NCBI GenBank assembly: GCA_011372875.1
Contig: DSAD01000177.1
Location: 1 to 36,455, forward strand
Length of the DNA stretch: 36,455 nucleotides
Reading direction: 5' to 3'
Source: Deltaproteobacteria bacterium
Lineage (GTDB): Bacteria > Desulfobacterota > Desulfomonilia > UBA1062
Below, one piece after another: positions 9,465 through 18,872 of the stretch. The notes under the pieces were generated by a model. It did not search any database, had not been told where the DNA came from, and saw only the letters and a list, made by a program, of their open reading frames with translations. The stretch's first letter is position 1. Every line of letters begins with the position of its first letter. The position numbers were made by a program, and so were the translations under genes.

Positions 9465-10535
9465 ATGAACGAAGACATCTTCCGGACACTGCAGAAACGT
9501 CTCGACACCTATTCTCTCGGGTTCCCGCAAACACAATCAGGAGTGGAGATTGAGATCCTGAGAAAGCTGTTCACGAAAGAAGATGCGGAACTTTTCCTTG
9601 CTCTTACACCGTTACTGGAACCCCCTCAGGCCATTGCCGGGCGTCTCGGCATGCCTGTTGCCGACATATCCGCCCGACTCGAGGATATGGCGAACAGGGG
9701 GCTTCTGTTTCGCCTGAAAAAGTATGATTCCGTCAAATACGGGGCTGTTCCATTCATGCACGGGCTCCTTGAATTCCAGATCAAGAGGCTTGACAAGGAA
9801 ATGGCTGAACTCTTCGAGAGGTATTACCACGAGGGGTTTTACAAGGCAATTGTCGGGAGCTCCGACATATTCCTGCGGACCATCCCTGTCAATCAGTCGA
9901 TCGATGTCCGGACTCAGGTAGCACCATTCGACGATGCATGCGAAATACTCAGAAACACAACACTGATTGCAGTTGCACAATGCATATGCAGAAAAGAGAA
10001 AGGCATGATCGGGAATGCCTGCGGCAGACCTGTAGAGGTCTGTTTCATGTTCGGGAGCATGGCACAATACTATCTTGACAACAAAATGGGCCGCAAGGTC
10101 GATACGGATGAGGCCATATCGATCCTCAAAGACGCACAGGATGCCGGGCTGGTGACTCAACCGGCGACATCACAGAATCCATCAGGCATGTGCAACTGCT
10201 GCGGAGACTGCTGCGGGATCCTTACCGCGGTCAAGAAATTCCCGGAACCTGCGAAATATATATTTTCCAATCATTATGCTGTAGTCGATGCAGATGCATG
10301 TTCAAGCTGCGGGATATGTACGGACCGATGCCCCATGGGTGCTGTTCAGATGGATGATGATGAGATTGCATGCATGGATCTGGATCGCTGTATCGGCTGC
10401 GGTTTGTGTGTGACTACCTGCCCGGCACAGGCGATTTCCCTTTTCAGGAAATCCGATAAATGCTATCGCACACCCCCTGTTACCAGTGCAGAACAGATGA
10501 TGCTTATGGCACACAAGCGGGGCATTGAATTCTAA
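9465..10535 (+). CDS. 4Fe-4S dicluster-binding protein with N-terminal winged-helix-like region
   Basis: Two CxxCxxCxxxC motifs (CSSCGICTDRCP, CIGCGLCVTTCP) plus extra Cys clusters CICRKEKGMIGNACGRPVEVC and CNCCGDCC. ATG 9465 has RBS aaaggag; the ORF track start 9378 is longer. Confidence 0.85.
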   Translation: MNEDIFRTLQKRLDTYSLGFPQTQSGVEIEILRKLFTKEDAELFLALTPLLEPPQAIAGRLGMPVADISARLEDMANRGLLFRLKKYDSVKYGAVPFMHGLLEFQIKRLDKEMAELFERYYHEGFYKAIVGSSDIFLRTIPVNQSIDVRTQVAPFDDACEILRNTTLIAVAQCICRKEKGMIGNACGRPVEVCFMFGSMAQYYLDNKMGRKVDTDEAISILKDAQDAGLVTQPATSQNPSGMCNCCGDCCGILTAVKKFPEPAKYIFSNHYAVVDADACSSCGICTDRCPMGAVQMDDDEIACMDLDRCIGCGLCVTTCPAQAISLFRKSDKCYRTPPVTSAEQMMLMAHKRGIEF

Positions 10536-10972
10536 ATGAACTCAACACACCATATGATCGAGATGAGCTTCATCCTCCATTATGTTTTATTCATCTTGCT
10601 ACCACTCTCAGAAAAAAACCCGGCCTTTTGTTCATATTCTCGGCCCCAATCCCTGATGCAATAAAAAAACTGACACACAGATTCAAGATGGAAGGTTTCG
10701 GGATATCATTATTCGAACATATTGCAATCAGAGGTACTGTCTAAGCCCTCATTGGCTGCAACTGTTTGGAACAGGGCAAGATCTCAAGTCATGAACACAT
10801 CCCCTTCGGTCTTCACGAATATTTCTGAGTTTCCCTGATAATACTTTGACATGGAGGGCAAATCCTCTTATATTCCCGTTCAAGAAACCGGGATTTATAA
10901 GTTTCAAATACATTATGATTGATTTTTTATGCCTTCGAACAGCTAAGGCAGCCACGATGAAAGGGGAGGATC

Positions 10973-11623
10973 ATGAAAGACGGATATTGGTTAGTGGGTT
11001 TTCAATATGAATTGACCGGGTATTTATACTCTCTGGGGCGGATACCGCGGTGCAAATCCGCCATGCTCAAGCACCTGAAACCGGGCGACAAGGTGCTTGT
11101 TGCGGGTGTGGGCCATGGAACCGAAGCCATAGAAGCAAGCAGGCTCGGAGCCGATGTTACAGCGGTTGACCTGTCCGAAACCATGCTCAGTCATTTTAGA
11201 CGGCGCATCGAAAAGGAGAAACCGCCAAAAGAGATTCGTGTCATCCATGATGACATCTTCAATATCAAAGACACCGGGCACTATGATATGGTCATTGCCA
11301 ATTTTTTCCTCAATGTCTTTTCTGAAACAAGGGTTGTGGAAGTGGCAAATCATCTCGGTTCCCTCACAAAACCTGACGGGTATTTTGTCGTGGGAGAATT
11401 CGTCCTGCCGGTAGAAAAAGGATGGCGGGGTGTCCTTCAGAAGATCAACTGGTACCTTGCAATCTCGTTTTACAGCGCTACAACCGAGGCGGTGTTCCAT
11501 CCTGTGTGGAACTATCCTGCGCTTGTCGAGGGATCGGGCTGCAAAATCGAGGATATCGAATATTTCAAGATCTTTGACACCAACCTGTACTGGTCGATCC
11601 TGGGAAAAAAGACCGGAAGATGA
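10973..11623 (+). CDS. Class I SAM-dependent methyltransferase
   Basis: KPGDKVLVAGVGHGTEAIEASRLGADVTAVDLSETMLSHFRRR...YDMVIANFFLNVFSE; Rossmann motif I and acidic motif II. RBS aggggagg upstream of ATG 10973. Confidence 0.88.
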   Translation: MKDGYWLVGFQYELTGYLYSLGRIPRCKSAMLKHLKPGDKVLVAGVGHGTEAIEASRLGADVTAVDLSETMLSHFRRRIEKEKPPKEIRVIHDDIFNIKDTGHYDMVIANFFLNVFSETRVVEVANHLGSLTKPDGYFVVGEFVLPVEKGWRGVLQKINWYLAISFYSATTEAVFHPVWNYPALVEGSGCKIEDIEYFKIFDTNLYWSILGKKTGR

Positions 11624-11681
11624 GTCTTTAAGTCTTTTCATCCTTGAATAATTCGCTCGCAACCTGCACAATGGCTGGGCT

Positions 11682-12695
11682 GTGAAGACTTACCTGACCT
11701 TGACTATGCGGGTGCTCCGCTTCCTGGAATACGGGCTCAAGCTCGTGCCGGCACTTATTATCATCTTCCTGGCAGGGTGTTCGTCTGGAAGCGACGATAC
11801 CATACTGATAATAAACCGGGAGTCCTTCAGTCTGGACATTCCGGCATTATATACCACGGTGGATTCAATTATCGTTTATGTTGCCTATGAATCCGATGCA
11901 GCGCCATTTACCGGCACGGTACTCAATGATACCGGGTGCTGGGAACTGCTCCAAACAAATATTGCTGCCCTTTTCCTGGGACGCGTGCCTGAACCCGATG
12001 TGTTTGTGCCGGAAGATCTTTCCGAGATGGTCGAATTTGCCACACAAGACGAACAGACCTGGACTGCCACCGAGATTATAGACCTTGCGGAAAGCATCTG
12101 GGAACAGGAAGAATCTTCCTTTTCTCAGGAGTTCTTCATTCTCTATCTCAATGGTTATCTTGACGATGAAGGTGAGCCCAACTACTCGGTGCTCGGCGTA
12201 TCTATTGTGGACACCCCGGTTATTGCCGTGTTCAAGGATGTCGTCCTGAATTCGAGTTCTCAGATGGCGGTTCGCAGATTTGTGGAACAGGCGACCCTGG
12301 TCCATGAATTCGGGCACATCATGGGACTCGTGGACAATGGAGTGCCCATGGTGACGGATCATCTCGATCCTGAGCATGAACGCCACTGCATCAATGAGGA
12401 TTGCGTCATGTACTGGCTCAACGAAGGCGCTTCAGACCTGAGGGACTTTGCCGAGCAGTTGATCTCCACCGATTCTGCAATCATGTACTGCGCAGAATGC
12501 CTTGATGACACGCGGGGTTATATCCCTGCAGCCTCAGTCCATTATACCACCGCCCCAACTGATACTTGTATTCGGAGAGACATCCCGGATCAAGAACCAA
12601 AGATCCATCGAAAAGCTCTTTTCTCTCTATCCTGGCGCTCAGATTTTGGGATGCTCGACTGCAGGGGAGATCTCCGGTGCACAGGTTCTGGATGA
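11682..12695 (+). CDS. Predicted lipoprotein with metzincin-like zinc protease motif; C-terminus probably aberrant
   Basis: Lipobox-like VPALIIIFLAGC; HExxH in LVHEFGHIMGLVDNGVPMVTDHLDPEHERHCINEDCVMYW. The last ~65 codons overlap the FIST ORF out of frame. Start GTG 11682 or ATG 11706 is uncertain. Confidence 0.7.
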   Translation: MKTYLTLTMRVLRFLEYGLKLVPALIIIFLAGCSSGSDDTILIINRESFSLDIPALYTTVDSIIVYVAYESDAAPFTGTVLNDTGCWELLQTNIAALFLGRVPEPDVFVPEDLSEMVEFATQDEQTWTATEIIDLAESIWEQEESSFSQEFFILYLNGYLDDEGEPNYSVLGVSIVDTPVIAVFKDVVLNSSSQMAVRRFVEQATLVHEFGHIMGLVDNGVPMVTDHLDPEHERHCINEDCVMYWLNEGASDLRDFAEQLISTDSAIMYCAECLDDTRGYIPAASVHYTTAPTDTCIRRDIPDQEPKIHRKALFSLSWRSDFGMLDCRGDLRCTGSG

Positions 12696-13617
12696 TACAC
12701 TGGTGGCAACTGCAATCCATTTTGAATCGTCCTCCATCAAGATATCCTGTGAGGATATCAGTTGCGTGGCAGACAGTATGGATGTAGGCCGCAGACTTGC
12801 CGGGTCCCTGGATAAAGAAGGCCTGGTTCATGCCTTTGTGCTTTCCGACGGGCTCACGGTTAACGGAAGCGCCCTTGTAGAAGGTATGCTCAAGGAACTT
12901 CCCGCAAACGTAACCATTACAGGAGGTCTCTCAGGGGACAAGGACCGTTTTCAGGAAACTCTGGTGTTCTGCAATGGCAGACCTGAGAAGAACAAGGTGA
13001 CCATACTCGGCTTGTATGGCGATAAACTGAAGGTTGGATACGGTTCTTTCGGCGGATGGGATCCGTTCGGTCCGGAAAGACTCGTGACCCGGTCAGACGG
13101 GAATATTCTCTATGAGTTGGACGGCAAATCCTGCCTTGGCCTTTACAAGACCTATCTGGGAGACCATGCAAAAGGGCTTCCCGCAACAGCACTGCTGTTC
13201 CCGTTGAGTATACGCTCGGCAAAGAGGCCTTCCAGACTTGTCCGCACGATACTGTCCGTAAATGAGGACGATCAGAGCATGATCTTTGCCGGAGATATCC
13301 CTGAGGGTTCCTATGCACAGTTCATGAAGGCCAACTTCAACCGTCTCATCGATGGTGCGATGGAGGCTGCCAAGATGAGCTGCAGCAGTATGAACAATGT
13401 CCCGGCTCAATTGGCTGTCCTTATCAGCTGTGTGGGAAGAAAGATGGTCCTGAAACAGCGTATTGAAGAAGAAGTTGAAAGTGTCCAGGAAATACTGGGA
13501 GAACAGACCGTACTTTCAGGATTCTATTCCTATGGAGAAATATCGCCTTCATCCATAGGCGGCACCTGCGAACTTCACAACCAGACCATGACCATAACAA
13601 CCTTTACAGAAGACTGA
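12502..13617 (+). CDS. FIST-domain sensor protein (FIST_N + FIST_C); N-terminus possibly truncated
   Basis: PQLILVFGE...YPGAQILGCSTAGEISG...ITGGLSGDKDRF...LKVGYGSFGGWDPFGPERLVTRSDGNILYELDGKSCLGLYKTYLG...SGFYSYGEISP. Start TTG 12502 lies inside the upstream ORF and lacks a clear RBS. Confidence 0.82.
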   Translation: MMTRGVISLQPQSIIPPPQLILVFGETSRIKNQRSIEKLFSLYPGAQILGCSTAGEISGAQVLDDTLVATAIHFESSSIKISCEDISCVADSMDVGRRLAGSLDKEGLVHAFVLSDGLTVNGSALVEGMLKELPANVTITGGLSGDKDRFQETLVFCNGRPEKNKVTILGLYGDKLKVGYGSFGGWDPFGPERLVTRSDGNILYELDGKSCLGLYKTYLGDHAKGLPATALLFPLSIRSAKRPSRLVRTILSVNEDDQSMIFAGDIPEGSYAQFMKANFNRLIDGAMEAAKMSCSSMNNVPAQLAVLISCVGRKMVLKQRIEEEVESVQEILGEQTVLSGFYSYGEISPSSIGGTCELHNQTMTITTFTED

Positions 13618-13622
13618 CAATC

Positions 13623-15674
13623 ATGAAAGATATTCACAGCCTTTTACAAAGGCAGTTGAAGCGTTTTTTCGGCGGGACTGAGAATATTCCCGAAGAGCTG
13701 CAGGAGTTCATGAACGCTGTCAACATTGCCTACCGCGAGTTCGATATCGACAGGGAAATGCTCGAACGATCCCTGGAACTGAGCTCCAAAGAGATGCTTC
13801 AGACAAATGCCGAGATGAGGGCAATATTTCATGCACTTCCGGATATTCTCTTTGTGATCGATGAACAGGGAATGATTCTTGACCATAAGATGCACGATGA
13901 TTCAGATGCATATTTCAAACAGGACGACAATCTCATAGGCAAACGCATCCAGGACATTCCGGAACCGGATGTAAGCAAGGTGTTTCAGGATGCACTACTA
14001 AGGGTCAGAAGTACTGAAAAGGTCATATCCTTCGAATACAGCCTTAACATAGAGACCAGCATCAATCATTATGAGGCCAGGATGACACCTGTCATTGACA
14101 ACCGTTTTATCGTGATTGTGCGCAACATCACACAGAGAAAGATTGCAGAGGAAAACCTCAGGGCTGAACGCGACTTTACCGGAACTCTTGTCCAGAGTTC
14201 TCCAGTATTCTATGTGGCCCTTAATCCTGACGGCAAGGTAATAATGATGAACCACGCCATGCTCGATGCCCTTGATTATACCTTGAGCGAGGTTGCAGGC
14301 ATTGACTTCATCTCAACATTCCTACCCTCAGCTGATCGTGCCGAGATTTCCAAGATCCTTATGCAGAATGTATGGAACAGTGATTCCCTGCCGACAGAAT
14401 CCAGGCTGCTTGCAAAAAACGGCCAGGAGATTCTCGTCGAGTGGTATGGAAGACCGATATTGAAAAAGGACGGCAAGCCGGATTTCTTCTTTGGCATCGG
14501 CATAGACATAACAGGGAAAAGACACCTGGAAGAGCAGCTCAATCAGGCCCGCAAACTCGAGGCAGTGGGCACTCTTGCCGGAGGTGTTGCCCATGATTTC
14601 AACAACCTGCTGATGGGCATTCAGGGCAGAACTTCCCTGATGCTCATTGATACAGAGCAGGCCCACCCTCATCATGAACATCTGCAGGGGATCGAAGAGT
14701 ATGTCAAGAGTGCGGCAATGCTGACCAGACAGCTCCTCGGCTTTGCCAAGGGCGGAAAATACGATGCGAAACCTACCAATCTCAATGATCTCCTTGTCAA
14801 AACATCTGAAATGTTCGGCAGGACAAAAAAGGAATTGATGATTAAACGGACACTGGATGAAAACCTCCTGGCAGTGGACGTCGATCAGGGCCAGATAGAG
14901 CAGGTAATGCTGAATCTCTTTGTAAACGCCGGCCAGGCAATGCCATATGGTGGAGAACTTCACATACTGACCGGAAACGTCATTCTCGATCAGGACTATG
15001 TCAAGCCCTATGGCCTTTATCCGGGAGATTATGTAAAGATATCCGTTACCGATACCGGCGTGGGCATGGACGAGGAGACGCGGGCAAGGATATTCGAGCC
15101 CTTTTTCACCACAAAGATAATGGGTCGTGGAACCGGCCTTGGTCTTGCTTCAGCCTACGGGATCATAAAAAACCATGAAGGCATAATCAATGTGTACAGC
15201 AGCAAGGGACAGGGAACCACATTCACAATATACCTTCCCGCCTCAGCCAGGGCTGTCATCAGAGAGGTCAAACCCCAGGAACATATTCTACAGGGCAATG
15301 AAACGATTCTTATCGTAGACGATGAACAGATCGTTCTGGATGTCGGCATCAAGATGCTGACATCCCTGGGATACAGGGTCTTCAGCGCTGGTGGCGGAAA
15401 CGATGCTGTAGAACTGTATAAAAACGAACGTGATGCAATTGATATGATTATCCTGGATATGATCATGCCCGAACTAAGCGGTGGCGAAACATTCATCAAA
15501 CTCAAGGAGATCAATCCTCATGTCAAGGTGCTGCTCTCGAGCGGGTACAGTCTGAACGGACAGGCCGAGGAAATACTCAGCAACGGATGCATGGGCTTCA
15601 TACAGAAACCTTTCACCATAAAGGATCTCTCCATACGCCTTAAGGAAATACTCAACAAGGATCAAAAACCCTGA
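13623..15674 (+). CDS. PAS-PAS hybrid histidine kinase with C-terminal receiver domain
   Basis: H-box [19 protein letters not shown] box [33 protein letters not shown]; receiver [10 protein letters not shown]...MIILDMIMP...GFIQKPF. No TM segments, so likely cytosolic. Confidence 0.93.
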   Translation: MKDIHSLLQRQLKRFFGGTENIPEELQEFMNAVNIAYREFDIDREMLERSLELSSKEMLQTNAEMRAIFHALPDILFVIDEQGMILDHKMHDDSDAYFKQDDNLIGKRIQDIPEPDVSKVFQDALLRVRSTEKVISFEYSLNIETSINHYEARMTPVIDNRFIVIVRNITQRKIAEENLRAERDFTGTLVQSSPVFYVALNPDGKVIMMNHAMLDALDYTLSEVAGIDFISTFLPSADRAEISKILMQNVWNSDSLPTESRLLAKNGQEILVEWYGRPILKKDGKPDFFFGIGIDITGKRHLEEQLNQARKLEAVGTLAGGVAHDFNNLLMGIQGRTSLMLIDTEQAHPHHEHLQGIEEYVKSAAMLTRQLLGFAKGGKYDAKPTNLNDLLVKTSEMFGRTKKELMIKRTLDENLLAVDVDQGQIEQVMLNLFVNAGQAMPYGGELHILTGNVILDQDYVKPYGLYPGDYVKISVTDTGVGMDEETRARIFEPFFTTKIMGRGTGLGLASAYGIIKNHEGIINVYSSKGQGTTFTIYLPASARAVIREVKPQEHILQGNETILIVDDEQIVLDVGIKMLTSLGYRVFSAGGGNDAVELYKNERDAIDMIILDMIMPELSGGETFIKLKEINPHVKVLLSSGYSLNGQAEEILSNGCMGFIQKPFTIKDLSIRLKEILNKDQKP

Positions 15675-15831
15675 GCACTGAGCAGGAATACAGACATGAT
15701 GACCTTGTGTCATTGAAATCTGTGTGGCTATTCCGATAGGCGGACTCCATTAAGCAGCCATTGACAAACCCGGCGGCATTTACTACGAGTCCTATAGAGC
15801 TGATATGATAAAAGGTAAGAGATAAACATAT

Positions 15832-17628
15832 ATGGAAAATATCCGCAACTTCAGTATCATTGCCCATATCGACCACGGCAAGTCCACACTTGCCGATCGT
15901 CTGATACAGCATACAGGGGTCTGTGACGCCCGGAACTACAAAGACCAGATGCTCGACAATATGGATATCGAGCGTGAACGGGGAATCACGATCAAGAGCC
16001 AGGCCATCACGCTGCCCTATACAGCCAGTGATGGAAAGACATACAGTCTGAATCTCATTGATACGCCCGGGCATGTGGACTTCTCTTATGAGGTCTCCCG
16101 GTCACTGGCCTCCTGCGAGGGTGTTTTGCTGCTGATCGATGCCGCGCAGGGTGTTCAGGCCCAGACACTTGCCAATCTCTACCTTGCCATGGAACATGAT
16201 CTTGAGATAATCCCGGTCATCAACAAGATCGATCTCCCCTCTGCTGATGTCGAGCGCGTGCTCGAACAGATAGATTCGGAACTGGGGCTCGACCCGGACA
16301 CTCACCTGAAATGCTCTGCAAAAGACGGGACAGGGATCAGCGAGATCCTGGAGGCCATTGTGCAGCGAATACCGGCACCAAACGGAGACGAGAACAAGAG
16401 GCTTGCAGCCCTGATCTTCGATGCCCATTACGATGCCTTCCGCGGCACGGTCGTCAACTGCCGGCTCTTCGACGGCACGCTCAAGGCAGGAGATGTCATC
16501 CGTTTCATGTTCAACGATTCCGTATACCGCGTCGAAGAAGTCGGGCACTTCCTCATGACCCGCCAGAAGTGCAGTCAGCTCTCGGCAGGCGAAGTCGGCT
16601 ATATCATCGCAGGCATAAAGACCGTCTCGGATGTCAGCATAGGCGACACGATCACGCTGAATGAAAAACCCTGTGAGAAACCCCTTTCCGGGTTCAAAGA
16701 GGTCAAACCTGTCGTCTTCGCATCTATTTACCCTATTTCCTCTGACGATTACGAAGACCTTGCAGAGGCACTGGACAAGTACAAGCTCAACGACGCTGCC
16801 TTTATTTATGAAAAGGATTCCTCGGCAGCTCTGGGCCTTGGATTCCGATGCGGGTTCCTCGGCCTTCTGCATCTCGACATCGTCCAGGAGCGTCTGGAGC
16901 GGGAATATGACCTTTCCATAATCCTTTCCGTGCCGAGTGTACGCTACCGGTTCACCCTGAAGAACGGGAACGTGGTCTATGTGGACAACCCTTCTCATTA
17001 TCCGGGCGTCATGGCCATAGAGAAGTCCGAAGAGCCATATATCCGGGCATCCATGATGCTTCCGGAACGTTACATCGGGGCGGTGATGAACCTGTGTGTG
17101 GAAAGGCGCGGAGTGAACTCCACCATGAACTACCCGAGCCCCGGACGCGCGGAACTAGTATTCGAGATGCCCCTGGCAGAGGTCATCTACGACTTCTACG
17201 ACCGCTTCAAATCCGTCACGCAGGGCTACGGCTCATACGATTATGACCTGATCGACTACCGGGAAAGCCCACTTGTCCTTCTGGATATTCTTGTCAATGG
17301 CGAAAAGGTCGATGCACTCTCCCAGATCGTACACCGCGACCGGGCACGCTCCCGCGGGGTTCAGGCATGTGACCGGCTCAAGGATGAGATCCCCAGGCAG
17401 ATGTACAGAATAGCCATTCAGGGCGCCATAGGGGGCGAGATCATCTCCCGGTCAACAATATCGGCTTTCCGTAAGGATGTGACGGCCAAATGCTACGGCG
17501 GAGACATAACGCGCAAGCGCAAGCTGCTGGAAAAGCAGAAGAAAGGCAAGAAAAGGATGAAGATGATCGGGTCTGTCAGCATCCCGCAGAGCGCCTTCCT
17601 GGCGGTTTTGAAATCAGATTCGGATTGA
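15832..17628 (+). CDS. lepA: Elongation factor 4 (LepA)
   Basis: MENIRNFSIIAHIDHGKSTLADRLIQHTG...MDIERERGITIKSQ...DTPGHVDFSYEVSRSLA; LepA-specific C-terminus GGDITRKRKLLEKQKKGKKRMKMIGSVSIPQSAFLAVLK. Confidence 0.98.
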   Translation: MENIRNFSIIAHIDHGKSTLADRLIQHTGVCDARNYKDQMLDNMDIERERGITIKSQAITLPYTASDGKTYSLNLIDTPGHVDFSYEVSRSLASCEGVLLLIDAAQGVQAQTLANLYLAMEHDLEIIPVINKIDLPSADVERVLEQIDSELGLDPDTHLKCSAKDGTGISEILEAIVQRIPAPNGDENKRLAALIFDAHYDAFRGTVVNCRLFDGTLKAGDVIRFMFNDSVYRVEEVGHFLMTRQKCSQLSAGEVGYIIAGIKTVSDVSIGDTITLNEKPCEKPLSGFKEVKPVVFASIYPISSDDYEDLAEALDKYKLNDAAFIYEKDSSAALGLGFRCGFLGLLHLDIVQERLEREYDLSIILSVPSVRYRFTLKNGNVVYVDNPSHYPGVMAIEKSEEPYIRASMMLPERYIGAVMNLCVERRGVNSTMNYPSPGRAELVFEMPLAEVIYDFYDRFKSVTQGYGSYDYDLIDYRESPLVLLDILVNGEKVDALSQIVHRDRARSRGVQACDRLKDEIPRQMYRIAIQGAIGGEIISRSTISAFRKDVTAKCYGGDITRKRKLLEKQKKGKKRMKMIGSVSIPQSAFLAVLKSDSD

Positions 17629-18758
17629 TGGCCACAAAAGCCGTACCAGGGCTGTATATCCATATCCCGTTCTGCAGAGTACGCTGCGCATACTGCGACT
17701 TTTGTTCCACTACCGATATCGCGCTCATAACAGACTATCTCCATGCCCTGTCCAAGGAAATCGAGCTTTACAGAGATGATTTTCCTACATTCGACACAGT
17801 CTATCTGGGCGGAGGTACGCCTTCTCTGCTTTCATTGAACCAGATCGAGGCCATTATGGAAAAGATTCACAATGTCTTTTCCATACAACACTCTTCGGAG
17901 ATCACCATAGAGGTTAATCCGGCCGATCTGGATCTGGTTGACCTTGAAAGATTGCGAGGTCTCGGCATAAACCGGATCAACATCGGCGTTCAGTCTCTTG
18001 AGGAGCGCGAGCTGATACTTCTTGGACGCAGACACAACTCGTGCCTGGCGCTTGTGGCAATAGAAGAAGCCCTCAAAGCCGGATTCGAGAATATCGGCAT
18101 CGATCTTATCTACGGTCTGCCCGGCCAGAGATTGAGCAGATGGCACAACACCCTTGCAAAAGCGATATCGCTCAATCCATCACACCTGTCATGTTACGAA
18201 CTGGAACTCAAACCCGGCACACCCCTAGGACGAAAATGCCTGACCAGGGAACTCCCTGTCCACTCTCAGGAAATCTTGCGAGACTTTTTCATGAGCACAT
18301 CCGAGATCCTTGAAGATTCAGGGTACGTCCACTATGAGATCTCCAATTTTGCAAAAGGCATGGAAAAGGCTTCCAGGCATAACCAAAAATACTGGGATCA
18401 TACCCCCTATCTCGGACTGGGGCCATCCGCCCATTCCTTCAAGGCGAACAACCGCTGGTGGAATCACGAATCTCTGGCTGAATATATTCAAGACCTCCGG
18501 GACAACAAGCACCCTGTTAGCGCCTCGGAGACACTGGGCCTCGGGGAATTGCTCATGGAGGCATGGTTTCTCGGCCTTCGAACCAAAAGAGGAATAGACC
18601 TTGATGTGTTTCAGCAGCGCTATGGATGCGATCTCATGAAGGAGAAAGGCCCTGCCCTTATTGACCTGGCCAAAGCGGGACTCATAATTATTGAGAGCGG
18701 ATCTGTGCGCCCCACACGCTCCGGCATGGCTGTGTGCGATGCCCTTGCCCTTATCTGA
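17628..18758 (+). CDS. hemW: HemW-like radical SAM heme chaperone (HemN-like family)
   Basis: GLYIHIPFCRVRCAYCDFCS (CxxxCxxC), YLGGGTPSLLS, INRINIGVQSLEERELILLGRRHN, DLIYGLPGQ. ATG 17628 overlaps the lepA stop (TGATG). Confidence 0.93.
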   Translation: MATKAVPGLYIHIPFCRVRCAYCDFCSTTDIALITDYLHALSKEIELYRDDFPTFDTVYLGGGTPSLLSLNQIEAIMEKIHNVFSIQHSSEITIEVNPADLDLVDLERLRGLGINRINIGVQSLEERELILLGRRHNSCLALVAIEEALKAGFENIGIDLIYGLPGQRLSRWHNTLAKAISLNPSHLSCYELELKPGTPLGRKCLTRELPVHSQEILRDFFMSTSEILEDSGYVHYEISNFAKGMEKASRHNQKYWDHTPYLGLGPSAHSFKANNRWWNHESLAEYIQDLRDNKHPVSASETLGLGELLMEAWFLGLRTKRGIDLDVFQQRYGCDLMKEKGPALIDLAKAGLIIIESGSVRPTRSGMAVCDALALI

Positions 18759-18872
18759 TCCGCATGAAGACAGCGGTCATGAAATGCCAACTTGCATGAC
18801 CTGTTCTATTGCACTGAAGAAATACAAGGTTACTATAATTAGTATGTCTCCACAAGACAGCCTAGAGAAAAT

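Noticed and set aside
11024-11671. 215-aa minus-strand ORF over the methyltransferase gene
   Set aside because: The plus frame has clear SAM-binding motifs; the antisense frame has none.
16102-16998. 298-aa minus-strand ORF inside lepA
   Set aside because: Lies fully antisense to the strongly conserved lepA coding frame; no recognisable domain.
18775-18801. ggtcatg..catgacc dyad after hemW as a terminator
   Set aside because: 7-bp stem with 13-nt loop and no T-run; too weak to call.
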